Shown: positions 21,251 through 29,447 of the stretch, piece by piece | Numbering within the stretch: position 1 is the stretch's first letter | Layout: each line of letters begins with the position of its first letter | From: Microbacterium sp. Yaish 1 | GTDB taxonomy: Bacteria > Actinomycetota > Actinomycetes > Actinomycetales > Microbacteriaceae | Assembly (NCBI RefSeq): GCF_002245215.1 | Contig: NZ_NPMR01000002.1 | Location: 62,001 to 126,000 of the forward strand | Direction of reading: 5' to 3' | Length of the DNA stretch: 64,000 nucleotides | Program-made: the position numbers and the translations under genes | Notes under the pieces: generated by a model | Database searches by the model: none | Seen by the model: the letters and a program-made list of their open reading frames with translations, nothing else | Told to the model about the DNA's origin: nothing

Positions 21251-21745
21251 ATGATCCGCGCCACTGCCGTACCCCGTTCGCTCCGCGTGACCGCCGCCGC
21301 GGCATCCGTCGCCGGCCTCGCCCTCCTCGCCGGCTGCGCCGGGCAGGCCGAAGCCGAGCAGCCCGCCTCGGGCGCGGGGCCTTCCGCCGACGCGACGACC
21401 CAGTCCGGTTCGGCCGGTTCGGCGGGATCGTCGGGGGCGACCGGTGGCACCTACACGGACGGCACGTACACGGCGGAGGGGACCTATCAGACCCCCGAGG
21501 GCCCCGAGACGATCACCGTGAAGCTCACGATCGCGTCTGACGCCGTGACCGCGGTCGAGGTCACCGGCGAGCCGACCCGCCGCGAGAGCAAGCAGTACCA
21601 GTCGCAGTTCATCGGCGGCATCTCGGACGCCGTCGTCGGCAAGAGCCTCGACGACGTGAAGGTCGACCGCGTGGCGGGCTCGTCGCTCACGAGCGGTGGC
21701 TTCAACGCGGCGGTCGAGGAGATCCGCACCGACGCGGCGGCATGA
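21251..21745 (+). CDS. FMN-binding domain lipoprotein
   Basis: A 164-residue secreted lipoprotein. Residues 1-29 are a signal peptide with lipobox LLAGC (C29). Residues 35-66 form an Ser/Gly/Ala linker. Residues 67-160 form an FMN_bind domain, with YTDGTYTAEGTYQTPEG and TVKLTIASDAVTAVEV at its start. The segment DRVAGSSLTSGG from D139 matches the position of the DxxSGA(T/S) flavinylation site, with S145 as the likely covalent FMN acceptor (variant: A-G-S in place of S-G-A). The next gene encodes the ApbE transferase that would attach FMN. Expected to sit outside the membrane as a redox carrier. Confidence 0.87.
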   Translation: MIRATAVPRSLRVTAAAASVAGLALLAGCAGQAEAEQPASGAGPSADATTQSGSAGSAGSSGATGGTYTDGTYTAEGTYQTPEGPETITVKLTIASDAVTAVEVTGEPTRRESKQYQSQFIGGISDAVVGKSLDDVKVDRVAGSSLTSGGFNAAVEEIRTDAAA

Positions 21746-22614
21746 TCGCCGCGACTGCCGGCTTCGGGCGGTGGGAATTCGGCGCCATCGGAACCGCATG
21801 GTGCGTCGACAGCGAGGTGCCGCTGCGTGACGACGATCGGGCAGCTGTCATGTCGCTCGTGGAGACGTTCGACCGGGACTGGTCGAGGTTCCGCCCGGAC
21901 TCGACCGTGAGCCGGGTCGCGGCCGGCGGGTCGGTCGCGGCGCCTCCTGACGCGGCAGCCATGCTGGCGCTGTACGGCGAGCTGGCCGACGCCACGAACG
22001 GCTCGGTCAACCCGCTCGTCGGCGACGCGCTCGCGCGGCGCGGTTACGACGCGTCGTACTCCCTGCGCGATCGCGGCGCGCTGGCTGCGCCGGACCGGTG
22101 GCGCGACGTCATCGAGCTGGCGGACGACCGCCTCACGCTCCACAGCCCGGCGACGATCGACGTGGGGGCCGTAGGCAAGGGTCGCCTCGTGGATCTCGTG
22201 ATGTCGGAGCTGCGGCGGCGCACGCCCGGCTGGCTCGTCGTCGACGCGAGCGGCGACCTCGCGATCGACGGGGTGCGGCAGCGTGTCGCGCTCGAGCACC
22301 CGTATGACGCGTCTCGGGCCGTCGGAGTCTGGACGCTGGACGTCGGGGCGCTGTGCGCCTCCGCGACCAATCGTCGAGCGTGGGGCGATGGCCTGCATCA
22401 CGTTCTCGACGCCCGCACGGGCGAACCGGTTCGGGAGTACGCGGCGACGTGGGCGGTCGCTTCGGACGCGATGACGGCGGATGCCGTCGCCACAGCCCTC
22501 TTCTTCGACGGCGGCCCGCGCTTCGCGGAGCGCAGCAGGGCTTCGTGGGTGCGGATGCGCACCGACGGATCCGTCGAATGGTCACCCCACTGCGAAGCGG
22601 AGTTGTTCGTATGA
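21742..22614 (+). CDS. apbE: FAD:protein FMN transferase (ApbE family)
   Basis: A 290-residue ApbE-type enzyme that uses FAD to attach FMN to a Ser or Thr of partner proteins. TIDVGAVGKGRLVDLVM, WLVVDASGDLAIDG and the metal-site region SDAMTADAVATALFF are the family landmarks. No signal peptide or lipobox is visible; many ApbE proteins carry one, so the place of modification is unclear. It overlaps the FMN-binding lipoprotein by four bases (ATGA) and the reductase by four. The lipoprotein is the obvious substrate. Confidence 0.9.
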   Translation: MIAATAGFGRWEFGAIGTAWCVDSEVPLRDDDRAAVMSLVETFDRDWSRFRPDSTVSRVAAGGSVAAPPDAAAMLALYGELADATNGSVNPLVGDALARRGYDASYSLRDRGALAAPDRWRDVIELADDRLTLHSPATIDVGAVGKGRLVDLVMSELRRRTPGWLVVDASGDLAIDGVRQRVALEHPYDASRAVGVWTLDVGALCASATNRRAWGDGLHHVLDARTGEPVREYAATWAVASDAMTADAVATALFFDGGPRFAERSRASWVRMRTDGSVEWSPHCEAELFV

Positions 22615-24158
22615 CATCCCTGACGGCCCTTTGGAACCGCGTCGTCGGCGCGCTCGGACGCGTGTCGATGTACCGGTTCGTCCTCATGGCGCTCTCCGTG
22701 CTCGCGGTCATCGCCTTCGTGCTGACCGTCGCCGGTCAGATCGCGGGCGATCCGCTCGCGCTCCCGGTGTCGCTCGTCGTGCTGGCCGCCGCGATCATCG
22801 TGGTGGATGCCGTGGCGCAGCGGCTGCTCGGCCGGACGTGGCGCATCGAATCGGCGGTCATCACCGCGCTCATCCTGCTGTTCGTGCTGCGCCCGACGCT
22901 CGATCCGGCGGGGCTCGCGGGGCTCGCCGTCGCCGCTGCCGTCGCTTCCGCATCGAAGTACCTGCTGGCCTGGCGCGGGCGGCACATCTTCAATCCCGCC
23001 GCGGCGGGCGCGACCGTGCTGACTGTCCTCAGCATCCCGTTCCCCGACCTGGGCGCGTCGGCCTGGTGGGTGGGTTCGCCCGTTCTCGCGGTGCCCGTCA
23101 TCCTGCTCGGCGGTCTCGTGCTCGTGCGCACGGAGAAGGTGCGCGTGGTCGCGGTCTTCCTCGTCGTCGCGGTCGTCGTCGCGCTCGTGCGGACGTTCGT
23201 GCAGTACTCTCAGGTCTCGCTCCCCGTCGATGCGACCGTCATCGGGCAGGTGCTGTGGTCGTCGCCGTTCCTCTTCCTGGGTGCGTTCATGCTGTCGGAG
23301 CCGCTGACTCTTCCGCCGCGTCGGAGGCAGCAGTACGCGGTCGCCGCGCTGGTGGGGGCACTGGCCGGCTGGCCGATCCTCATCGGTGACGTCAGTCTCG
23401 GACAGGAGCGTGCGCTGCTGATCGGCAACCTGCTCGCGTTCTTCTTCGCCTACCGCGCGGCGGTGCGGCTGACCTTCGTCGAACGCAGGGCGCTGACCCC
23501 CTCCGTGCGGGAGCTGACGTTCCGCGCTCATCGTGGCTTCCGATTCCGTCCCGGACAGTACCTCGAGCTCGAAGTGCCGCATCGCCGGCCCGACGCGCGG
23601 GGCACGCGGCGCGAATTCTCGATCGTTTCGGCGCCCGCGGAGCTGCCGGAGGTGCGGATCGCCATCCGCGAGGGGTCGCAGTCGAGCTACAAGAAGGCCC
23701 TCGCCCTCGTTGAACCCGGCCGCGATCTTCCCGTGACGGGCGTCTGGGGCGACTTCGTGCTGCCCGCGCGGACGGAGGCCAAGGTGCTGCTGGTGGCGGC
23801 GGGGATCGGCGTGACGCCGTTCGTGTCGCAGCTGCGCGAGATGCGGCTCGCGGGTGAGCAGCGCGACGTCGTCATGATCTATGTCGCGTCGGATGCCGAG
23901 GAGCTGGCGTTCCGCGACGACATCATCGCCGCGGGCATCCCGGTGATGGTGGTGACGCGGAATGAACCTCGGAACCTTCCCGACCATTGGCGATGGACCG
24001 GGGGAGAGCGGCTGAGTGCGGCTTCCCTGGCGGGCCTCGTGCCGGACCTCAACGAGCGGCACGCGTTCATCTCGGGTCCGCCTCGGCTCATCGCCGACCT
24101 CGCCCCCGCGCTGTCGAAAGCCCGATCGCTCACCACCGATGCGTTCGCCGGCTACTGA
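22611..24158 (+). CDS. RnfD/NqrB-like membrane domain fused to ferredoxin-NAD(P)H-reductase-like domain
   Basis: A 515-residue fusion. Residues 20-285 contain about nine or ten hydrophobic segments resembling NqrB/RnfD, with HIFNPAAAGATVL near 125-137 recalling the family's conserved N-P-A element. Residues 290-515 form a flavin reductase domain: FRPGQYLEL, the FAD motif RREFSIVSAP (about 331-340), the NAD(P)-binding AAGIGVTPFVSQL (about 395-407) and FISGPPRL near the end. No ferredoxin domain is attached. The domain order suggests electrons from NAD(P)H cross the membrane to the FMN lipoprotein encoded two genes upstream. It is coupled to apbE by an ATGA overlap. Confidence 0.85.
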   Translation: MTSLTALWNRVVGALGRVSMYRFVLMALSVLAVIAFVLTVAGQIAGDPLALPVSLVVLAAAIIVVDAVAQRLLGRTWRIESAVITALILLFVLRPTLDPAGLAGLAVAAAVASASKYLLAWRGRHIFNPAAAGATVLTVLSIPFPDLGASAWWVGSPVLAVPVILLGGLVLVRTEKVRVVAVFLVVAVVVALVRTFVQYSQVSLPVDATVIGQVLWSSPFLFLGAFMLSEPLTLPPRRRQQYAVAALVGALAGWPILIGDVSLGQERALLIGNLLAFFFAYRAAVRLTFVERRALTPSVRELTFRAHRGFRFRPGQYLELEVPHRRPDARGTRREFSIVSAPAELPEVRIAIREGSQSSYKKALALVEPGRDLPVTGVWGDFVLPARTEAKVLLVAAGIGVTPFVSQLREMRLAGEQRDVVMIYVASDAEELAFRDDIIAAGIPVMVVTRNEPRNLPDHWRWTGGERLSAASLAGLVPDLNERHAFISGPPRLIADLAPALSKARSLTTDAFAGY

Positions 24159-24188
24159 CCTCGCAGCCTGCCCGGATCCGACACGCGC

Positions 24189-24204
24189 CTCGGCCCTCGC
24201 CGAG
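24189..24204. terminator. Possible terminator hairpin after the flavin operon
   Basis: CTCGGC-CCTC-GCCGAG forms a six-base-pair stem with a four-base loop in the space between convergent genes. The stem is short and there is no U tract, so this is tentative. Confidence 0.35.
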
Positions 24205-24265
24205 TCCGTCAGGTGAGTTCGGCGCCCGTCGCTCTTCGCGGCCCGTCCCGAGATCGCTCGATTCC

Positions 24266-25670
24266 TCAGAAGGGTGGCGGTTGTCCCGGCGGTGGTCCGC
24301 CGGTTCCGGCATCCGGTGGCGGATCGGCGGTGTCGACGGTGAAGCACACCGCCGGTATGGGGACGTCTTCGCGGTAGACCCGGCCGAGGGGTGAGGTCCA
24401 TTCGAGGACCCCGCCGCCGACCTGTCGGACTTCCCACTTGGTGAATTGCTTCATCGAGTGGTGCCTTTGGCAGAGGTGGGCGAGGTTGAAGATGTGGGTG
24501 TGCCCGCCGAGGGCGTGGTCGATGGTGTGGTCGAGTTCGCATCGGATGGCGGCTCGTCGGCATCCGGGGAACCGGCAGTGCTGATCCCGGGCGGTGAGGA
24601 GTTTCTTCATCGATGCGGTGGGCCGGTAGGTGTCGATCTCGACCGGGGTTCTGGTGACGGGGTCGATGAAGAGCCGGTCCCATTCGCTGACCTGCCCGGC
24701 GAGCTGTCGCGCCGTGTCGGCGTCGATCAGCGCGCCCCCGACTGCTTCGGCGGGGTGCTCGTCGCGCCCCATCAGGGTTTCCGCGGTGACGGCGACTTGC
24801 ACGCGTGCTCGGATCGCGCCGAGCCCACCGGCCCGGTCGGTGCCGTAGGTGGGGTCGACGACGGGTGCTCCGCCGAGGACGAGGTCTCCGAGGATGTCGG
24901 CGCGCAGCTGATCCATCGTCCGCGTGTCGGCGGGCTCGTCTGCGCCCGCGGTATCCGGTCCACTAGCCGCCCCGGCACCGCCAGCATCCGCCCCCGGCAC
25001 CACCAGCGCCCGCCGCCCGGGCGTCCTTGACGGACTGTCCCATCTGCGTGAGCCGGTCGAGCATCCCCACCGCGATCACGGTCGGGACGGTCGCGATGAC
25101 ATCCGACATCCCGTCCGCGCCGTGCGAGACCCGCACGCACCGTCCGGCGGCGGCTTCGCGGTGCCGGTCGGTGAACGTGCGCTCGTGCAGCCTCTCAGCC
25201 AGGGACCGCAGGGCCGGTCTCACCCGGGTGGCGATGTCGCGCTCGCACACCGCGATCGCCGCGACCTCGAACTCGCCCCGCACCTCATCGGGCAGCCCGG
25301 TTCCCGCTGTGACGACCGCGTCGACGTGGTCGCGGGTGATCCGCCGCTCCTCCCATGCCGCGAACACGGTGGGGTAGTCGTCGACGACCGTCAGCGCATG
25401 GTCGATGTCGGCCTGCAGGCGCCTGTCGGTCCGCCGGGCAAGCCCCGCGGCTTCGGCTGCGACCGACCGCAACTCCATGTCCGACGCCATCCCACGCACT
25501 CCTTCACGGCGCGCCTCACGCAACGCGGACCGGCCCAGCTCGGCCAGAGCCCGCACCGACGCGACCTCCGCGTCATGCACCAGCGCGAGCGCCTCGCCGT
25601 AAGCCGCGATCGCGGGACCGTGCGGCGAGACCTCGATCTCGTCCGAGCCGCCACCCCTGTTCGCTGACAT
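24266..25670 (-). pseudogene. DUF222/HNH endonuclease (13E12-type), interrupted by a frameshift
   Basis: The N-terminal half (25670 down to about 24995) and C-terminal half (about 25000 to 24266) are open in different frames and together make one DUF222/HNH protein of about 467 residues, a normal length. The C-terminal half holds CRFPGCRRAAIRCELDH and HIFNLAHLCQRHH, the HNH nuclease motif. The frames join if one G is dropped from the GGGGG run at 24991-24995 (CCCCC on the plus strand). This could be a true frameshift or a sequencing error. These multicopy proteins are of unknown function and may be mobile. A CACAAT hexamer six bases before the ATG resembles a leaderless promoter. Confidence 0.8.
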
Positions 25671-25772
25671 GTTCCCATTGTGGCAGCGGCGTCAGACATT
25701 CAGATCGAAGAAAGATGCGATGTGCAAACCCCGTCGCGCCCCGACCCTGGGGAGGACCGAACGTTGCTGTGC

Positions 25773-25821
<49 letters not shown>

Positions 25822-25851
25822 CGCGAGCGCTCGATCAGCGTTCCGCCGTCG

Positions 25852-27537
25852 TTACGGTCGATCCGTACCGGAGCCCGCATCGCCGGCCGCACCCGACGCC
25901 GACCCGGCAGCCGCCCCTGATCCGGCATCCGACCCTGATCCGGTACCCGACCCCGGCCCGACATCCGACCCCGCCCCGATATCCGATTCCGACCCCGCGT
26001 CGGCTCCCGCGGCCGAACTCGACCCCGACCCGGGATCGGCCGGTCGCGCGGTCAGGCGCAGCTCGAACGTGGTCGATCCGGGTTCGCTCTGCACCGTGAG
26101 CGAGCCTCCGTGCGCCGCGACGATGGCGCGGGCGATCGAGAGGCCGAGGCCCGTGCCGCCCGTCTGCCGTGCGCGCGAGCTGTCGCCTCGCGAGAAGCGC
26201 TCGAAGATCTCATCGACGACGGCAGGGTCGATGCCTGGGCCGTCATCGTGCACCGACAGGATCGCCGTCCCGTCGGCGACGCGCACCGCGGTGGTGACGG
26301 TCGTTCCGGCGGGAGTATGGACGCGGGCGTTGGCCAAGAGGTTCGCGACGACCTGCGTGATGCGGGTGGCGTCCGCCGCGACGACGACCGGTTGGTCACC
26401 GACATCCAGCCGCCACTCGTGGTCCTGTCCCGCTGCGCGCGCGTCGGCCACGGCGTCGATCGCGAGCGCGGTGAGGTCGACGGTTCCGTAGACCAGCTCC
26501 TGCCCTTCGTCGAGACGCGCGAGGAGCAGCAGGTCTTCGACGAGGCTGGTCATGCGCAACGACTGCGCCTGAATGCGCTCGAGCGCGGCGGTCGTGGTCT
26601 CTTCGACCCCGGGCACGCCCTGCCGCATCGCGCGAAGCGAGAGCTCGGAGTATCCGCGGATCGAGGCGAGCGGTGTGCGAAGCTCGTGACTGGCGTCCGC
26701 GACGAACGACCGCATGCGCTCCTCGTTGCGCTGTCGTGCGACGAGGGATTCGTCGACGTGGTCGAGCAACGTGTTGAGGGCGGCTCCCACGCGGCCGATC
26801 TCGTCGTGGTCGTCCGTCTCCTCCGCGGGAACCCGCTCGGTGATCGAGACAGCGCCCTGTGAGAGGGGGAGCGATGCCACCCGCGTCGCGGTGTCGGCGA
26901 CGACGCGCAGCGGCCGCAGCGAACGCTGGATGACGACCGCGATCGCTGCGCTCAGCAGCAGCAGGCCGCCGATCGTGACGATCGCGATCGTCGTGACGAC
27001 GGTCGCGACGGTCGTGTCTACCTGGGCGAGCGGCAGCGCCCCCAGTCCCGTGATGTCGCCGGCTTTGAACGACACGACGCGGAACGCGCCGAGATCACCG
27101 ATCTCGATCGTCGCCGGGAGGGCGCTCAGGTCTGTCGAAGCCAGACCGTTCAGCTCGGCGGCCGTGAGGCTGCGCACTCCCTCCTCGCCGTCGAAGGTCG
27201 CGCCGGTGACCGGACCGCGTGGGTCCTGCACGAGCAGCGTGTAACCGTAGGGGAGTCCCGGTGTGCCCGCGATCGTCTCTTCCGCCGACCGTGCTCGCAC
27301 GACGTAGCCGCTGCTGTCGAACAGCTTGAGGCTCCGGGTGAGCGACTCGGTGTTCGTGTCGACGGTGGAGACCAGAACGGTCCCGATGGTGGTGGCGAGT
27401 CCGACCGCACTCGCGATCAGCGTCAACGCGACGACGCTGACCACCGTGAGCATGAGCCGCGTCTGCAGCGTCCAGCGCTTGCGGGGCTGCCGATCCGCGC
27501 GTCCGCGCGCAGCGGAGCCATCCGGGGAGGGCGTCAC
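25852..27537 (-). CDS. Two-component sensor histidine kinase (TcrY/MprB-like)
   Basis: A 561-residue membrane kinase. TM1 lies near 26-50 (LMLTVVSVVALTLIASAV), followed by an extracytoplasmic domain (about 55-175), TM2 near 180-205, a HAMP linker (SLRPLRVVADTATRVASLPL) and the HisKA domain with H284 in SHELRTPLASIRG. The ATPase domain has N box VVANLLANARVH, G1 DDGPGIDP and G2 GGTGLGLSIA. After FELRLTARP the last 65 or so residues are a repetitive Gly/Ser/Asp/Ala tail with no known domain. The GTG start overlaps the response-regulator stop. The signal is unknown. Confidence 0.92.
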   Translation of the reverse strand: MTPSPDGSAARGRADRQPRKRWTLQTRLMLTVVSVVALTLIASAVGLATTIGTVLVSTVDTNTESLTRSLKLFDSSGYVVRARSAEETIAGTPGLPYGYTLLVQDPRGPVTGATFDGEEGVRSLTAAELNGLASTDLSALPATIEIGDLGAFRVVSFKAGDITGLGALPLAQVDTTVATVVTTIAIVTIGGLLLLSAAIAVVIQRSLRPLRVVADTATRVASLPLSQGAVSITERVPAEETDDHDEIGRVGAALNTLLDHVDESLVARQRNEERMRSFVADASHELRTPLASIRGYSELSLRAMRQGVPGVEETTTAALERIQAQSLRMTSLVEDLLLLARLDEGQELVYGTVDLTALAIDAVADARAAGQDHEWRLDVGDQPVVVAADATRITQVVANLLANARVHTPAGTTVTTAVRVADGTAILSVHDDGPGIDPAVVDEIFERFSRGDSSRARQTGGTGLGLSIARAIVAAHGGSLTVQSEPGSTTFELRLTARPADPGSGSSSAAGADAGSESDIGAGSDVGPGSGTGSGSDAGSGAAAGSASGAAGDAGSGTDRP

Positions 27538-28265
27538 TGCGGAGCTTTGATCATGTAGCCCACACCCCGGACGGTGTGGATGAGCGGCTCGCGACCGGCA
27601 TCGATCTTCTTGCGCAGGTACGAGATGTACAGCTCGACGACCGAGGAGCGCCCGCCGAAGTCGTAGTTCCAGACGCGGTCGAGGATCTGCGCCTTCGACA
27701 CGACGCGCCGCTGGTTGCGCATGAGGTAGCGCAGGAGCTCGAACTCGGTGGCGGTGAGTTCGATGCTCGTGCCGGCGCGCTCGATCTCGTGCGAGTCCTC
27801 GTTGAGCGTGAGGTCCCCGACACGGAGCACGGGGTCGGCGCCGCCGGCGGTCGCGGTTCCGGCGCGTCGCATGAGGCCCCGCAGCCGCGCGACGACCTCC
27901 TCGAGGCTGAAGGGCTTCGTGACGTAGTCGTCGCCGCCCGCCGTGAGCCCCGCGACGCGGTCGCCCACGGAATCCTTCGCGGTGAGGAACAGCACGGGAA
28001 CATCGTCACCCGACTGGCGCAGCCGCTGCAGCACCGACATCCCGTCGAGGTCGGGCATCATGATGTCGAGCACCATCGCGTCGGGTTCGAACTCCCGCGC
28101 CATCGAGAGGGCCTCGAAACCGGATGCCGCCGAGCGGACCTCCCACCCTTCCATCTTGAGCGCCATCGAGAGCAGATCGGTGAGCATCTGCTCGTCGTCG
28201 ACGACGAGGACGCGCAGCGGAGAGCCGTCGGGACGCTGCAGGGTGGCGGGTGCTGGGGTGGTCAT
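27534..28265 (-). CDS. Two-component response regulator, OmpR/PhoB family
   Basis: A 243-residue DNA-binding response regulator. The receiver domain (about 17-130) has VVDDEQ, the phospho-acceptor D67 in MVLDIMMPDLDG, the switch Thr in FLTAKD and K117 in VTKPFS. The C-terminal winged helix (about 145-243) includes ELTATEFELLRYLM, RSSVVELYISYLRKKID and HTVRGVGYMI. It is the first gene of the operon with the kinase. A CACAAT -10 box six bases before the ATG implies a leaderless mRNA. Three CTATG repeats at 28287-28314 overlap its -35 region and are probably its own binding site. Confidence 0.94.
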   Translation of the reverse strand: MTTPAPATLQRPDGSPLRVLVVDDEQMLTDLLSMALKMEGWEVRSAASGFEALSMAREFEPDAMVLDIMMPDLDGMSVLQRLRQSGDDVPVLFLTAKDSVGDRVAGLTAGGDDYVTKPFSLEEVVARLRGLMRRAGTATAGGADPVLRVGDLTLNEDSHEIERAGTSIELTATEFELLRYLMRNQRRVVSKAQILDRVWNYDFGGRSSVVELYISYLRKKIDAGREPLIHTVRGVGYMIKAPQ

Positions 28266-28271
28266 GATGCC

Positions 28272-28277
28272 ATTGTG
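28272..28277 (-). promoter_or_regulatory. -10 hexamer CACAAT of the response-regulator operon
   Basis: CACAAT on the minus strand ends six bases before the ATG at 28265. The same hexamer at the same distance precedes the HNH gene at 25670. Confidence 0.5.
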
Positions 28278-28286
28278 AGGCGTTTT

Positions 28287-28314
28287 CTATGGAGAAGCTA
28301 TGGGCGACGCTATG
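28287..28314. promoter_or_regulatory. Three CTATG direct repeats, likely response-regulator operator
   Basis: CTATG starts at 28287, 28298 and 28310, at 11- and 12-base intervals, about one helical turn. OmpR-family regulators typically bind such head-to-tail repeats. The site lies in the divergent space between the response-regulator gene and corA and covers the -35 position of the former. Confidence 0.55.
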
Positions 28315-28341
28315 TCTGAGCTGTGAGCATGCGCGGTGGCA

Positions 28342-28347
28342 TACGGT
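28342..28347 (+). promoter_or_regulatory. -10 hexamer TACGGT of corA
   Basis: TACGGT ends six bases before the ATG at 28354. This favours that ATG over the in-frame GTG at 28336, which lies upstream of the hexamer. Confidence 0.5.
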
Positions 28348-28353
28348 GACCTC

Positions 28354-29367
28354 ATGACGAACGTTGAGACGGCGGTCTACGTCGACGGCGCGATGGCGGG
28401 CGACGGTCTCCCGCCGGCAGAGGCGGCCGCGCTCGCACGAGAGCGGGACGGGTTCGCGTGGATCGCGCTGGTCGATGTCGACGACGCCGCGCTCGAGTCC
28501 CGCGCGATCGAGCTGGGCGTGCCTCCCATCGCGGTGAAGGAGGCGCTCCGGCCCCACCAGCGGTCGATCTTCGAGCGCTACGGGGATCACGCGTTCGTGG
28601 TGCTGCAGCCCGCGCACTACGACGACGCCTCCGAGACGGTGCGCTGCGATGAGATCGACGTCTTCCTCGCACCTCACCTCATCGTGACCGTCACGCGGTC
28701 GGATCGCATCGACCTCGCCCAGCTCCGCGAGCGGCTCCAGACGCATCCGCAGCTTCTTCGTCGGGGACCGGCATCCGTCATGTGGGTGCTCGCCGAACTC
28801 GTCACGACCGGTTACCGTGCCGTGCTCGACGGTGTGGAGAACGACATCGATGAGATCGAGGACCAGCTGTTCGGCGACGACCCCGGAGTGTCGAGGCGCA
28901 TCTTCGACCTGCAGCGGGAGGTGATCGACCTCGCTCACGCCACGACGCCCCTGCCGGACGTCCTGACGCGGCTCGGTTCGACCCTCACGGATGCCGCGGC
29001 GGGCGCGGAGCCGGCCGGATGGGACGACGTCCGAGGCCGCGCGCAGTACGTGGCGGAGCGCGTGCAGTCGATGCGCCACACGCTCGACGACGCACTGACG
29101 ATTCACGCGACTCTCGTCAACCAGCGGCTGGACGAGAAGATGGCCGACCTCACCGTCGTGCAGGTGCGCCAGAACGAACAGGTCAAGAAGATCTCGTCCT
29201 GGGCGGCGATCGGATTCGCCCCGACGTTCGTCGCGAGCGTCTACGGCATGAACTTCAGGTTCATGCCCGAGCTCGCACAGCCGTGGGGATACCCGATGGC
29301 ACTCGGGCTGATGGTGCTCCTGAGCGCCGGTCTCTACGGCATCTTCAAGCGCAACGACTGGCTCTGA
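28354..29367 (+). CDS. corA: CorA family magnesium/divalent cation transporter
   Basis: A 337-residue CorA-type channel protein that would assemble as a pentamer in the cytoplasmic membrane. The large N-terminal cytoplasmic domain (1-270) has the acidic/helical stretch VENDIDEIEDQLFGDD and the long stalk helix ending VVQVRQNEQVKKISSW. Two C-terminal membrane helices flank the selectivity motif YGMNF (297-301), with the family's short periplasmic loop MPELAQPWG. The ATG at 28354 follows a TACGGT -10 box by six bases. A strong hairpin lies between it and convergent gndA. Confidence 0.93.
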   Translation: MTNVETAVYVDGAMAGDGLPPAEAAALARERDGFAWIALVDVDDAALESRAIELGVPPIAVKEALRPHQRSIFERYGDHAFVVLQPAHYDDASETVRCDEIDVFLAPHLIVTVTRSDRIDLAQLRERLQTHPQLLRRGPASVMWVLAELVTTGYRAVLDGVENDIDEIEDQLFGDDPGVSRRIFDLQREVIDLAHATTPLPDVLTRLGSTLTDAAAGAEPAGWDDVRGRAQYVAERVQSMRHTLDDALTIHATLVNQRLDEKMADLTVVQVRQNEQVKKISSWAAIGFAPTFVASVYGMNFRFMPELAQPWGYPMALGLMVLLSAGLYGIFKRNDWL

Positions 29368-29393
29368 CACCGTCGGCGCCCGCCCGGTACGGC

Positions 29394-29431
29394 GAAGGCC
29401 CCGCCGAGCGGAGATGCTCGACGGGGCCTTC
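29394..29431. terminator. Bidirectional hairpin terminator between corA and gndA
   Basis: GAAGGCCCCG-C-CGAGC (29394-29409) pairs with GCTCG-A-CGGGGCCTTC (29416-29431) around a six-base loop, with one internal mismatch. It serves both convergent genes. Confidence 0.78.
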
Positions 29432-29447
29432 GTGAACCCGGAACGGG

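Noticed and set aside
18316-21450. A 1044-codon open frame on the minus strand antisense to the P-type ATPase
   Set aside because: It is Arg/Asp/Glu/His-rich with no recognisable domain. It mirrors the third-base GC bias of the ATPase gene, whose motifs are complete on the plus strand.
22980-23030. AAAGAT-like 'AGAT' in the membrane domain of the reductase fusion as a covalent FMN site
   Set aside because: The flavinylation motif needs an upstream Asp (DxxSGAT). Here the context is NPAAAGAT, the N-P-A element of the fold, without the Asp.
24266-25670. HNH gene as part of a prophage or homing element
   Set aside because: No integrase, terminase, intron boundary or attachment repeats surround it. 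DUF222/HNH genes are scattered singly in this family of bacteria.
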